From: JAJFIE01 sp964344255
GTDB taxonomy: Bacteria > Pseudomonadota > Alphaproteobacteria > Rhodospirillales > Casp-alpha2
Reading direction: 5' to 3'
DNA length: 64,000 nucleotides
Assembly (NCBI GenBank): GCA_964344255.1
Contig: CAYFMQ010000006.1
Coordinates: 1 to 64,000, forward strand
Each line of letters starts with the position of its first letter. The first letter of the stretch is position 1. Below are positions 1 through 8,181 of the stretch, piece after piece. The translations under genes and the position numbers were made by a program. The notes beneath the pieces are model-generated. The model did not search any database, was not told the origin of the DNA, and saw nothing but the letters and a program-made list of their open reading frames with translations.

Positions 1-63
1 GTGAATCCGATCGATTTGAATAACTTAGAGCAGAGGAACATGTTTTATTGGCCCACGAAGTGA
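1..63 (+). other. Possible 3' tail of an upstream CDS
   Basis: Frame 1 is open from the first base to a TGA at 61-63. It would encode a short tail ending MFYWPTK. It could be the C-terminus of a gene that starts outside the window, or chance. There is no homology signal in so few residues. The next gene starts about 65 bases downstream. Confidence 0.2.
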
Positions 64-127
64 TTCCAAGAAAACATGACCTGCCCTAAACGGCCCGATG
101 GACTTTGGGCAGCATCAGGAGCAACAC

Positions 128-1438
128 ATGTTCGTCTATCAGGAACTGGCGGCCCGCGCCGAAGCATCGAAACCGGTCCGTGTCGGCCTGATCGGCGCCG
201 GCAAGTTCGGCTCGATGTTCCTCTCGCAGGTGCCGACGACCCCGGCGCTGGAGGTTGCCGTCATCGCCGACCTGGACCCGGACAAGGCCAAGGAATCCTG
301 CCGCATCGTGGGCTGGACCGGGGAACGGGTTGAAAACACCCGGTTCACGGACGACGCCTTCGCCATGATCGAGGCCGGCGACGTCGATGTGGTGGTCGAG
401 GCGACGGGCGTGCCCACCATTGGCCTGGTTCATGCCCGCGCCGCCATTGCCCGGGGCCTGCATGTGGTCATGGTGAACGTGGAGGCCGATGTGCTGGCGG
501 GTGGCCTGCTGGCCGAAGAAGCCAGCAAGGCGGGCGTGGTCTATTCCATGGCCTACGGCGACCAGCCCGCGCTGACCTGCGAAATGGTGGAATGGGCCAG
601 GGCCTGCGGTTTCGACGTGGTGGCCGCCGGCAAGGGCACCAAGTACCTGCCCGCCTATCACGCCTCGACGCCCGATACCATCTGGGATCATTACGGGCTG
701 ACGGCGGAGCAGGCGGCGGCGGCCGGCATGAACAGCCAGATGTTCAACAGCTTCCTCGACGGCACCAAGTCGGCGCTGGAAATGGCCGCCATCGCCAACG
801 GTACGGGCCTGATCGTGCCGCCGGAGGGCCTCGCGTTTCCGCCCGTGGGCATGGACGACCTGGCGGAGGCGCTGCGCCCCAAATCCGAGGGCGGCTGTCT
901 TTACGCCAAGGGTCAGGTCGAGGTCGTCTCATCGCTCAACCGCGACGGCACGGATGTCCATAAGGACCTGCGCTGGGGCGTCTACGTGGTGATCGAGGCA
1001 CCCAATGACTACGCCGCCGCCTGTTTCCGCCAGTACGGCATGAACACGGACGCCTCGGGACGCTATTCCGCCATGTACAAGCCCTTCCACCTAATCGGGC
1101 TGGAACTGAATATCTCGATCCTGTCCGCGGCGCTGCTGAACAAGCCGACGGGCTCGACCCTGGGATTTAGGGGCGACGTGGTCGCCACGGCCAAGCGCGA
1201 CCTGAAAGCGGGCGAAACCCTCGACGGCGAAGGCGGCTTCACGGTGTGGGGCCGGCTCTATCCGGCGGAAAGTTCCCTCGAAATCGGCGGGCTGCCCATC
1301 GGATTGGCCGATCATGTGACGCTGAAGAACGACGTCGCCGCCAACCAGCCGGTGCGCTGGCAGGATGTCGAGATGGACGACACCTCGGCGGCCTACGCCA
1401 TCCGCAAGGAAATGGAAGCGAAGTATCGCCAGCCATGA
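128..1438 (+). CDS. Homoserine-dehydrogenase-like oxidoreductase with C-terminal SAF domain (COG4091-type)
   Basis: Predicted soluble NAD(P)-dependent dehydrogenase of 436 aa. The N-terminal Rossmann fold starts with VGLIGAGKFGSMF and is followed by the homoserine-dehydrogenase-like segment VVVEATGVPTIG. The C-terminal part, around DLKAGETLDGEGGFTVWG, resembles a SAF (antifreeze/flagellar FlgA-like) domain, as in the COG4091 family. Members are usually catabolic enzymes acting on hydroxy acids or sugar acids; the exact substrate is unknown. I chose the ATG at 128 because AGGAG lies at 117-121, six bases upstream; an in-frame ATG at 98 has no such site. The stop overlaps the next start (ATGA), so the two genes are translationally coupled. 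True homoserine dehydrogenase is encoded separately at 49081-50391, so this one is unlikely to serve threonine or methionine synthesis. Confidence 0.85.
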   Translation: MFVYQELAARAEASKPVRVGLIGAGKFGSMFLSQVPTTPALEVAVIADLDPDKAKESCRIVGWTGERVENTRFTDDAFAMIEAGDVDVVVEATGVPTIGLVHARAAIARGLHVVMVNVEADVLAGGLLAEEASKAGVVYSMAYGDQPALTCEMVEWARACGFDVVAAGKGTKYLPAYHASTPDTIWDHYGLTAEQAAAAGMNSQMFNSFLDGTKSALEMAAIANGTGLIVPPEGLAFPPVGMDDLAEALRPKSEGGCLYAKGQVEVVSSLNRDGTDVHKDLRWGVYVVIEAPNDYAAACFRQYGMNTDASGRYSAMYKPFHLIGLELNISILSAALLNKPTGSTLGFRGDVVATAKRDLKAGETLDGEGGFTVWGRLYPAESSLEIGGLPIGLADHVTLKNDVAANQPVRWQDVEMDDTSAAYAIRKEMEAKYRQP

Positions 1439-2325
1439 CGGACAACCGGAAAGCCATCCTGCTCATGGTGTTGGCCATGAGCGCGCTCGCCACCAACGAC
1501 GCCATCATGCGCTGGGTCGGCGGCGAAATCCCCGTGGGCCAGATGATGGTGCTCAGGGGCGTCTTCCTGGTCGCCTTCCTCTATGCCGGGGCGCGCTTTG
1601 CGTTCAGGCAAACCATCACGATGAACCAGATCCTGCACAGGTGGTGCCTGGTGCGCGGGTTCGCGGAGCTGTTCGCAACGTATCTGTTCCTGACCAGCCT
1701 GTTTCTCATCCCCATCGCCACGGCGACGACACTGGTTTTTGTCTCACCCATCCTGCTGACGGCCATGTCGAAGTTCGTGTTCAATGAAAAGGTCGGCCCC
1801 TGGCGCTGGAGCGCCGTATTTGCAGGGTTCGTGGGCGTGCTGCTGATCACCAGTCCGGGCGGCGAAGACTGGAACCCGGCCATGCTGCTACCACTGGGCG
1901 CAGCCCTGTTCGTGGCGGTCCGGGATTCTTCCACCCGTATGGTGGCGTCCCACGTCTCATCGGCCTCGGTGACCATGACCACGGCGCTGGTTGTCATCAT
2001 CGGCGGTTTGTTCAGCATCATCTGGGGGTGGTCGCCCGTCGATGCCGCCAACGCCGGGTGGATGGCGCTGGCCGGTCTGATCATCGCCGTGTCGTTCTTC
2101 AGCTACGTGGTCGCCATTCGCATCGGCGAATTGTCCCTCGTCGCGCCCATCCAGTACGTGATCATCCTGTGGGCCGCCGTCTACGGCTGGCTGATCTGGG
2201 ACGAGACGCCGAACTTCAACACGCTGATGGGCGCCGGTGTCATCGTCGGTTCCGGGTTGCTGATCCTGCACCGCGAGCGGGTTGCCCACAAACGGCAACA
2301 ACGGGTCGAACCCTCGACGCTATAA
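1435..2325 (+). CDS. DMT-superfamily (EamA) transporter
   Basis: Membrane protein of 296 aa with about ten hydrophobic segments and two EamA halves. The first half includes DAIMRWVGGEIPVGQMMVLRG and the second ends near YGWLIWDE. This is the usual length and pattern of drug/metabolite exporters. The ATG overlaps the stop of the upstream dehydrogenase by four bases (1435-1438), so it is probably co-transcribed and may export or import the substrate or product of that enzyme. Substrate is not predictable. The open frame continues upstream to 1246, but that stretch is the shadow of the preceding gene. Confidence 0.88.
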   Translation: MTDNRKAILLMVLAMSALATNDAIMRWVGGEIPVGQMMVLRGVFLVAFLYAGARFAFRQTITMNQILHRWCLVRGFAELFATYLFLTSLFLIPIATATTLVFVSPILLTAMSKFVFNEKVGPWRWSAVFAGFVGVLLITSPGGEDWNPAMLLPLGAALFVAVRDSSTRMVASHVSSASVTMTTALVVIIGGLFSIIWGWSPVDAANAGWMALAGLIIAVSFFSYVVAIRIGELSLVAPIQYVIILWAAVYGWLIWDETPNFNTLMGAGVIVGSGLLILHRERVAHKRQQRVEPSTL

Positions 2326-2326
2326 G

Positions 2327-3571
2327 CTACAAGCGCCTGTTGATGCGAAGCGACAGCAGCACCATCAGCCCCATGACCACGGCGGCCGAAATGAATACGA
2401 CCGTGACGGGCAGGAACAGCAACAGCACGGCGAACAGCGCCGACTGTCCGATATCGGTCAGGTCCCGGTGCGTGGAAAATATCGGCGTCATGGTGGTGCG
2501 CTGCGACGGCTTGCAGGCTCTTAAGTAAAGCGCGTTGCCGTAGCCGTCGATCACCGACATGGCGAGCGCTGAGAGCACCAGCGCCACGGCGGCGAGCCAG
2601 GGCGCACTATCCAGCACGCCGGCGGCCGCCATGCCGAAACAGGCGACGGGAAAGCAGATCAGGCTGACGCGGCGAATGCCGTAACGCCGGGAAAGCCAGC
2701 CCCAGAGCGGCATGGCCAGCATGAAGGCGGAACCGATGCTGATGATCAGACCGCCGACCTTCGCCCCCAGTCCCGCATGAATGGCGAACAGCGGCGCGTA
2801 CAGGTTGAGCGCGTTCCAGAAGAAACCCCGGCCAAAGGCATGGCACCAGGCGAGCACGAGCCTGGGTTGCCGCACGAAGGAGCGTATCTGTGACCAGGAA
2901 AACAGCCGGGACCCGGGCTTTCTACCTGGCTTCGCCGTTGCTCCAGTTCCAGCCCCAGCCCCGGCAGAAGCATTGGCGGCCTGGATAATCGGAGCTTCGC
3001 CGAAGCGCAGGATGAGAAAACAGCCGAGCAGCAGGGTGCTGAATCCGATGCTGGCGAGAAACGGCGCCCATTCACCCCACCATTCCTCGATCTGTACGCC
3101 GATAAAGGGTCCTGCCGTCCACGCCAGACCGATGGACAGCAGGCGCAACGGCTCGGCCCGGCCGATCTGGTCGCGCCGCACGTGATCCATGATGTACATG
3201 GAAATCATGGAGTAGAACACAACGGCGCCGACGGCGCGGCAGATGAAACCGAAAAGCTGGAACGAATGGACCTGGAAAAGAAACAACGCGGAGGCGGCGC
3301 CGATGATGATGATGCCGGCGACGCACAATCGGACGCGGCCGATAGCGACCGCTAATCTGGGTAGGAGAAGCGCCATGAGCAGCGCCGCCACGGATCCCGC
3401 CAGTGAAAGCTGGCTGACGCTCTCGTCATTACCGAACAGCGCCTGGGTCTGGATCGGCAGGGACGCCGCTATCAGCGCCCGCGTCATGGCCTCCATACCG
3501 CTCAGCACGGCAAAGGCCGCCGCACCGGGCGCGGTAACGCGTGTCATCCAGGGGGGCGTCCGTGTTTCCAT
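2327..3571 (-). CDS. MFS transporter
   Basis: Inner-membrane permease of 414 aa with about 12 predicted helices in two halves, separated near residue 200 by a flexible Ala/Gly/Thr stretch (ANASAGAGAGTGATAKPG). Features typical of the major facilitator superfamily include a loop after helix 2-3 rich in Arg (LAVAIGRVRLC) and a similar one in the second half (WLSRRYGIRR). The start is supported by AGGAG six bases before the ATG. It is convergent with the upstream EamA gene, with one base between the stops, and lies 40 bases downstream of the isopropylmalate-dehydrogenase-like gene on the same strand, so it may belong to that operon. Substrate unknown. Confidence 0.87.
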   Translation of the reverse strand: METRTPPWMTRVTAPGAAAFAVLSGMEAMTRALIAASLPIQTQALFGNDESVSQLSLAGSVAALLMALLLPRLAVAIGRVRLCVAGIIIIGAASALFLFQVHSFQLFGFICRAVGAVVFYSMISMYIMDHVRRDQIGRAEPLRLLSIGLAWTAGPFIGVQIEEWWGEWAPFLASIGFSTLLLGCFLILRFGEAPIIQAANASAGAGAGTGATAKPGRKPGSRLFSWSQIRSFVRQPRLVLAWCHAFGRGFFWNALNLYAPLFAIHAGLGAKVGGLIISIGSAFMLAMPLWGWLSRRYGIRRVSLICFPVACFGMAAAGVLDSAPWLAAVALVLSALAMSVIDGYGNALYLRACKPSQRTTMTPIFSTHRDLTDIGQSALFAVLLLFLPVTVVFISAAVVMGLMVLLSLRINRRL

Positions 3572-3611
3572 ACTGTCTCCTGCCGGGGGTTGCGATAAAG
3601 GGGCGTTGTTT

Positions 3612-4730
3612 TCAGAGACTGCCGAGGACGGCGTCGGTAACGTCTGTGGTGCGCGCCGTGCCGCCCAGGTCAGGCGTCATGGCACCCTCCTCCAGGACGT
3701 CTTCCACCGCCTGTTCGATTTGCCGCGCCAGGTCGGTCCTGCCGAAAGCGTAATCGAACATCATGGCGACGGAAAGGATGGCGCCCATGGGATTGGCTGT
3801 GCCCCGCCCTGAAATATCCGGTGCGCTGCCGTGGGTCGGCTCGAATATGCCGCCACGAATACAGCCGCCCGATACGGCGGAGCCCGGCAGCGTTGCAGAC
3901 GGCAGCATGCCCAGCGAGCCGGCGACAGCGCCGGTCAGGTCGGAGATCAAGTCGCCGAACAGGTTGTCGGCCAAAATCACGTCGAACTCGTTTGGTTTGC
4001 AGGCGAAGGCGAACAGCGCGTAATCCATCAGCAGGTGACTGAGCCGCACGTCCGGGTATTCGTCCCGGCCGATCCGGTCCACGGTTTCGCGCCACAGTTT
4101 GCCGCTTTCCATGACGTTGGACTTGTCGAGCGACGCCATGGCCCCGCTGCGGTGCCGTGCGGCGTCGAAGGCGCAGCGGGCGATGCGTTCGACCTCGGCG
4201 GTCAGGTATTCGCTGATCTCGAAAGCTCTTTCCTGGCCGTCCGGCTGAATCTCCCTTCCCCGCGGCTCGCCGTAATAAATGCCGCCGCTGTTTTCGCGGA
4301 TGACCAGCAGGTCAGCGCCGTCGATTACTTCGGGCCGGAACGGGGTACGGTCATGCAGAGCCCGCCACGAACGAGCCGGGCGCAGGGCATTATACACGTC
4401 CATCTCGATCCGGAGCCGCGTTAGCCCGTCGGATTCGGTTATCGGCCCGTCTACGGTGATGTCATCCCATTCAGGCCCGCCGACGGCGCCCACGAGCACC
4501 GCATCGGCGCCGCGGGCCTTTTCCAGCACCTCGTCCGTGCAGAACCTGCCGTGGACGTCCCAGGAAGCGCCGCCCAGCAGGTCCTGTTCGATCTCGAACG
4601 CCATGCCTGATTTCCCGGCTACATGGCTCAGGACGCGCAGACCTTCCGCCACTACTTCCGGGCCGATATGGTCTCCACCCAGGGCCAGCACCTTGAATGT
4701 CTTGTCCCCTGCCTTGCTTACGTCGCTCAT
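3612..4730 (-). CDS. 3-isopropylmalate dehydrogenase-like beta-decarboxylating dehydrogenase
   Basis: Protein of 372 aa from the isocitrate/isopropylmalate dehydrogenase family. Visible motifs are GGDHIGPEV at the N-terminus, VIRENSGGIYYGEPRG, the DKSNVMESGKLWRETV region, NLFGDLISDLTGAVAGSLGMLPSA split across the metal site, and HGSAPDISG with the Asp that normally selects NAD over NADP. Family members oxidise and decarboxylate 2-hydroxy acids with a 3-carboxyl. The neighbours are a 2-oxoglutarate dioxygenase (ATGA overlap at 4727-4730) and an MFS transporter rather than leuA/leuC/leuD, which argues for a catabolic paralogue rather than leucine synthesis. If leuB is absent elsewhere in the genome this would need revision. 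Confidence 0.83.
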   Translation of the reverse strand: MSDVSKAGDKTFKVLALGGDHIGPEVVAEGLRVLSHVAGKSGMAFEIEQDLLGGASWDVHGRFCTDEVLEKARGADAVLVGAVGGPEWDDITVDGPITESDGLTRLRIEMDVYNALRPARSWRALHDRTPFRPEVIDGADLLVIRENSGGIYYGEPRGREIQPDGQERAFEISEYLTAEVERIARCAFDAARHRSGAMASLDKSNVMESGKLWRETVDRIGRDEYPDVRLSHLLMDYALFAFACKPNEFDVILADNLFGDLISDLTGAVAGSLGMLPSATLPGSAVSGGCIRGGIFEPTHGSAPDISGRGTANPMGAILSVAMMFDYAFGRTDLARQIEQAVEDVLEEGAMTPDLGGTARTTDVTDAVLGSL

Positions 4731-5929
4731 GCCACCATGCCCTGGGTCAATCGCGTGGCGGGGACGCTGCCCCTGACGGTTTCGGTCAACAGACGAAGGG
4801 TAGAGTGAAACTCCTCCATATCGACGGAACTGGTCAGTACCGATCTCGGCGGGGCTTCAGGCTCGAAAGCCGTCCTGCCGTGAAGGATTCGTTGGTTGTC
4901 GAAGATCAATCCCTCCCCCGTCTTCAGCTTGAAGCTAAGCATGAGTTCAGGGTCATAGAGGATCTCGTAGAAATGCTTCAGCGCCCGGTAAGCGGGACCG
5001 ATCAGGTCGGCGGGAATTTCCAGCGGCGCGATCTGGCGCTCATTACAGCGCACGCCGGCGATATCACCGTCGAAATCCAGCCGGATCATGGGCATGGTGG
5101 CGGAAAACCATTTCGACCGGCCGCCGCTGTTGGCCGCCGCATCACGTCGCTCGCCGGTGATGGGAATCCGCGTGAGCAGATCGAAATCTTCCGGATATCG
5201 TTCGCGCAGACGGCGGGCCGCCTCGAACCCGTCGACAAGGGTGGAATCGCCGCCGTGGGAAGCCGGGTTCAGGACCTGGAACACGGTGATGCCGATAGTC
5301 GATAACCGGTAGGTTTCATCGCAGTGCGGGTCGAGGGCCGCAGTAATATCGCCGACGTTGTCGACGGTATCCTTCTTCGACAGCGTATAGGTGCCGTAAT
5401 GGCTCTGGCGCTGTTCGCCGACGAGGTTGATCAGGCGGGATGCCTGCGCGGCCTCGGTGGGTGCGTTATCGATCATGCAGAAGCCGTAATCGCGCACCCG
5501 TTCCAGCAGGGCGAGACGTTCCTCCGCCGACTGTTCGCAGACTGTCATGTCGGCCCGGGGACAATAGCCGGAAATCTGCCAGTCCCACAGGACGGGGCGG
5601 TGTTTGCGCCGGGCCCGCTCCGCATCCGAATAGCAATGATCGCGCAGCCACTGTGACGTATAGCTGGAGCGGTGGCCGTCATTGGACCATATCAGGCTGA
5701 CCGAGCCGTCCGAGCTTTCGTCCAGCCGGGCTTCGATGTCTTCCGGGATATGATGCAGCCGAAGGCCGCGCACGGCGGTGATCGGGGTGCCGCAGGCCTC
5801 GCAGCTGCACTGGTGGCGCAGCCACAGGGGGTGGAAAGTGCTCAAGTGTCCGTCGCCCCAGCCGATTTCAAGATGGCCTTCGTTGATGGCGGCGGATGTG
5901 ATCACATAACGCGGGTCAGGATTGTTCAT
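4727..5929 (-). CDS. Gamma-butyrobetaine hydroxylase-like 2-oxoglutarate/Fe(II) dioxygenase
   Basis: Protein of 400 aa. The N-terminal DUF971/GBBH-N domain carries a zinc-type cluster HQCSCEAC (C41, C43, C46). It is followed by a TauD-type double-stranded beta-helix with the iron ligands H202 and D204 (PHCDETYR) and the distal H350 (ILHGRTAF). This architecture is that of gamma-butyrobetaine and trimethyllysine hydroxylases, which act in carnitine metabolism. The actual substrate could be another betaine-like acid. It is the first gene of a minus-strand unit with the IPMDH-like and MFS genes, overlapping the former by four bases. Hydroxylation followed by oxidative decarboxylation is a plausible sequence, but this is inference. 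Confidence 0.87.
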   Translation of the reverse strand: MNNPDPRYVITSAAINEGHLEIGWGDGHLSTFHPLWLRHQCSCEACGTPITAVRGLRLHHIPEDIEARLDESSDGSVSLIWSNDGHRSSYTSQWLRDHCYSDAERARRKHRPVLWDWQISGYCPRADMTVCEQSAEERLALLERVRDYGFCMIDNAPTEAAQASRLINLVGEQRQSHYGTYTLSKKDTVDNVGDITAALDPHCDETYRLSTIGITVFQVLNPASHGGDSTLVDGFEAARRLRERYPEDFDLLTRIPITGERRDAAANSGGRSKWFSATMPMIRLDFDGDIAGVRCNERQIAPLEIPADLIGPAYRALKHFYEILYDPELMLSFKLKTGEGLIFDNQRILHGRTAFEPEAPPRSVLTSSVDMEEFHSTLRLLTETVRGSVPATRLTQGMVA

Positions 5930-6023
5930 GGAAAATCGCCCCCATTCGGCATCTGATAGTCCATGTAACCGTGGATCAAACGGCGGGGCAAATTCAAATT
6001 TTTCAGGGTTGGGCGGTAAGAAA

Positions 6024-6337
6024 TTTGAAATTCCTTGACATTTTGCTAAAAATATGTTTATATTCCTAATTTGGTTTTATGTTCTTTCCCATGGTGAATA
6101 AATTACCGAGCGGCGCCGTAAAACCTTATGGCAGTGCTTGAAATCATGCGGAGGCCGGATTCAGCCTTTTGGGGTGGTTTTTGACTCTGGATTACAAATG
6201 TCTACAAAAGTCTACATTATTATGGAAAATAACCCGCCCTAACCCATTGAAATTAAAGAAAACATAAAGGTTAACGCTCGAAAAAGTCTACAAAAGTAGA
6301 CAAAAGTCTACATTTTGTTGAATTTCAAAGGCTTAGC
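6024..6337 (+). repeat. Dispersed 313-nt intergenic element, copy 1
   Basis: Non-coding stretch between two operons that matches 28938-29250 in inverted orientation. It begins with TTTGAAATTC (6024-6033) and ends with its reverse complement at 6320-6329, giving terminal inverted repeats. Inside are a sigma70-like promoter, the shared block CATGGTGAATA, a shared TTCAGCC, and hexamers GTCTAC at 6200, 6210, 6286 and 6306 plus GTAGAC at 6296. The hexamers in each cluster step by exactly 10 nt. The middle GTAGAC can pair with either neighbour through a four-base loop. It could be a MITE-like repeat, a regulatory RNA or an operator array. Confidence 0.8.
6035..6064 (+). promoter_or_regulatory. Predicted sigma70 promoter inside element copy 1
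   Basis: TTGACA at 6035-6040 is followed by TTATAT (spacing 17) or TATATT (spacing 18, 6059-6064) in an AT-rich setting. It points toward the cupin gene at 6489, giving a leader of about 415 nt that crosses the GTCTAC clusters. The second element copy keeps TTGACT and TTAAAT at the same spacing, which supports function. Confidence 0.55.
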
Positions 6338-6488
6338 GACTGCCGCTGTCGACGCAATTCCGGGCCTGAAATCCGTCCTTTTCTATACCCTTGGGGTTAT
6401 GGCGCCGTGTATGGGGAGCGCTGCATACTCGCGTCCATCATTTTCCATAAACATCATAAACAAACAGGACAGAGACGAGGTTTCCCCC

Positions 6489-7259
6489 ATGAGCAACACC
6501 CCCCAGGTTATCCGCTTCGAACGCAACGGCCCCGAAGGCGTCGGCCTTGAGCCCATGGAGCTGGACCCGGCGGATTTCCAGTCCGAACTGCCCGAACAGA
6601 CCCTGCACGTCTATTTCTCGGACGAGGAGTTTGGCCTGACGCTGGGCGTGTGGACCACCACCGACATGCAGGAGGCCTTCGGCCCCTACCCCGGCGACGA
6701 GTTCATGTTGCTGCTGGAAGGCCGGGTCGCCATGCTCGACGGTGACGGCAACGAAACCTGCGCCGAGGAAGGCCAGACCTTTTTCATCCGCAACGCCATT
6801 CCGACGAGCTGGAAACAGGTAGGGAACTTAAGGAAGTTCTTCATGACCTATGACAACCCGAACACGGAAACGCCGAAGATCGGGTCCGCCGACGGCGGGG
6901 TCATCGTTCTCGACCCGGAAGAGCTGGCCAAGGGCATGGAGAAGATGGAGACCACCGATCCCTTCGAGATCGTCGGCGATGCGCCAGTCCAGCACGACAA
7001 CATCCGTTTCACCAACGACGACGGCAACATGTTCATCGGCATGTGGGATTCGACGGCCTTTGAAAGCGCCATGAACCCCTTCCCCTGTCATGAGTTCGTT
7101 CAGCTTCTGGAAGGCACCGTGACGATTACGGAAGCCAACGGCGCAGTCCAGACCTTCACGGCGGGCGACATGTTCTTCGTGCCCATGGGAACGGTGTGTA
7201 GCTGGAAATCGGACGGTTATGTCCGCAAGTACTATTCCATCCTGGACCCGAACGCCTGA
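6489..7259 (+). CDS. Double-cupin protein (DUF861/cupin_3 type)
   Basis: Soluble protein of 256 aa with two tandem cupin_3 units. The first runs roughly residues 35-115 (VYFSDEEFGLTLGVW ... GDEFMLLLEGRVAML) and the second 145-250 (MFIGMWDSTAFESAM ... CHEFVQLLEGTVTI). Each contains the G-x-E-F-x-x-L-L-E-G core and a matching second box (GQTFFIRNAIPTSWK; GDMFFVPMGTVCSWK). The usual metal-binding histidines are sparse, so metal binding is uncertain. Related proteins include EutQ-like and (S)-ureidoglycine-type cupins. The frame is open back to a TTG at 6315, but the ATG at 6489 has GAGG eight bases upstream, and the extra segment is the repeat element. It appears to be a single-gene unit; the MBL hydrolase downstream is convergent. 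Confidence 0.82.
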   Translation: MSNTPQVIRFERNGPEGVGLEPMELDPADFQSELPEQTLHVYFSDEEFGLTLGVWTTTDMQEAFGPYPGDEFMLLLEGRVAMLDGDGNETCAEEGQTFFIRNAIPTSWKQVGNLRKFFMTYDNPNTETPKIGSADGGVIVLDPEELAKGMEKMETTDPFEIVGDAPVQHDNIRFTNDDGNMFIGMWDSTAFESAMNPFPCHEFVQLLEGTVTITEANGAVQTFTAGDMFFVPMGTVCSWKSDGYVRKYYSILDPNA

Positions 7260-7282
7260 TAAGAGACCTGATTCAAAGCCGT

Positions 7283-8179
7283 TCAGGATTTCGCGTAGCG
7301 GAAACGGAAGGCCCCGCCTGAACCGTTCTCTTCGGCGATATGGCCGACGGAGGGCGAGGGAAAATGCGCCGTCAGCACCAGCCTGTCTTCGGCGCAGCAG
7401 GTCTCGAGAAACTGCCGCCGGGTCCTGTGGGCCAGTTCCTTGTCCCAGTCGAAAACCGCGCTCCATTCCGGGTGAACGCACTGCACGGGCGTGTGCATCA
7501 GATCGCCGCACATCACCGCGTGATGGCCCCCGGACGTAAGGTGCACCGCCACATGGCCCCGGGTGTGGCCCGGGGTCGGTTCCAGCCAGACCTCGTCATC
7601 GAGCTGGAAGGCGGTATCGACAAGCACGCCCTGCCCTTGCTCCATGACCGGCAGGATGTTCTCGTTGTAGACGACGCTGTCGCCTTGCTGGCTGTCATCG
7701 TAGTCTTCCTTTGACATGACGTACTTCGCATTGGGGAATGTCGGCGCCCAGCGGCCGTCCAGCAGGCGCGTGTTCCAGCCCGTATGGTCCAGGTGCAGAT
7801 GGGTGCAGAATACGTAATCCACCTGTTCGGGCTGAACCCCGGCTTTGGCGAGGCGCTCCAGCCAGACAAGGTCCGAGCGTTTGTGCCAATCCGGATACCA
7901 ATCGACGGTCTTGTCGCAGCCGACGCAGGTATCGATCAGGATGGTGTGGTGCGAGGTCCTGACGAGATAGGACTGGAAGGCGAAAATCAGCTTGCCGGTT
8001 TCCTGGCACAGGGCGTGCGGTGAAAGCCAGTAAAGATAGGGGTGAAGGTTTTCCGGCGTGGCCTCAGCGCAGATGTCCGTGGGCGGCAGGAACGGCCCCT
8101 CCATCTCGACGATGCGCTGCACCGTGATGTTGCCGATTTGGATTTGTGTCGAGGCGTCAGGCTGCTGTCTGAGGCTCAA
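7283..8179 (-). CDS. MBL-fold metallo-hydrolase
   Basis: Predicted cytoplasmic metallo-beta-lactamase-fold hydrolase of 298 aa. Zinc ligands are visible as THLHLDHTGW, GHTRGHV, CGDLMHTP and a late AHFPSPSVGHI. The family includes lactonases, glyoxalase II-like enzymes and quorum-quenching enzymes; the length and motif order resemble AttM/AiiA-type and related hydrolases, but the substrate cannot be read. I place the start at the TTG at 8179 because GGGGAG lies six bases upstream (8186-8191 on the plus strand), and this leaves only two bases after the stop of the preceding gene. Longer versions run into that gene and add a sequence unlike the family. It is likely co-transcribed with the secreted protein at 8182-9024. 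Confidence 0.83.
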   Translation of the reverse strand: MSLRQQPDASTQIQIGNITVQRIVEMEGPFLPPTDICAEATPENLHPYLYWLSPHALCQETGKLIFAFQSYLVRTSHHTILIDTCVGCDKTVDWYPDWHKRSDLVWLERLAKAGVQPEQVDYVFCTHLHLDHTGWNTRLLDGRWAPTFPNAKYVMSKEDYDDSQQGDSVVYNENILPVMEQGQGVLVDTAFQLDDEVWLEPTPGHTRGHVAVHLTSGGHHAVMCGDLMHTPVQCVHPEWSAVFDWDKELAHRTRRQFLETCCAEDRLVLTAHFPSPSVGHIAEENGSGGAFRFRYAKS

Positions 8180-8181
8180 GA

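Noticed and set aside
6093..6140. Short open frame starting ATGGTGAAT in element copy 1, with a similar start in copy 2
   Set aside because: Both would encode about 15 residues that differ after the third codon, and neither has a ribosome-binding site. The shared sequence is better explained as part of the element.
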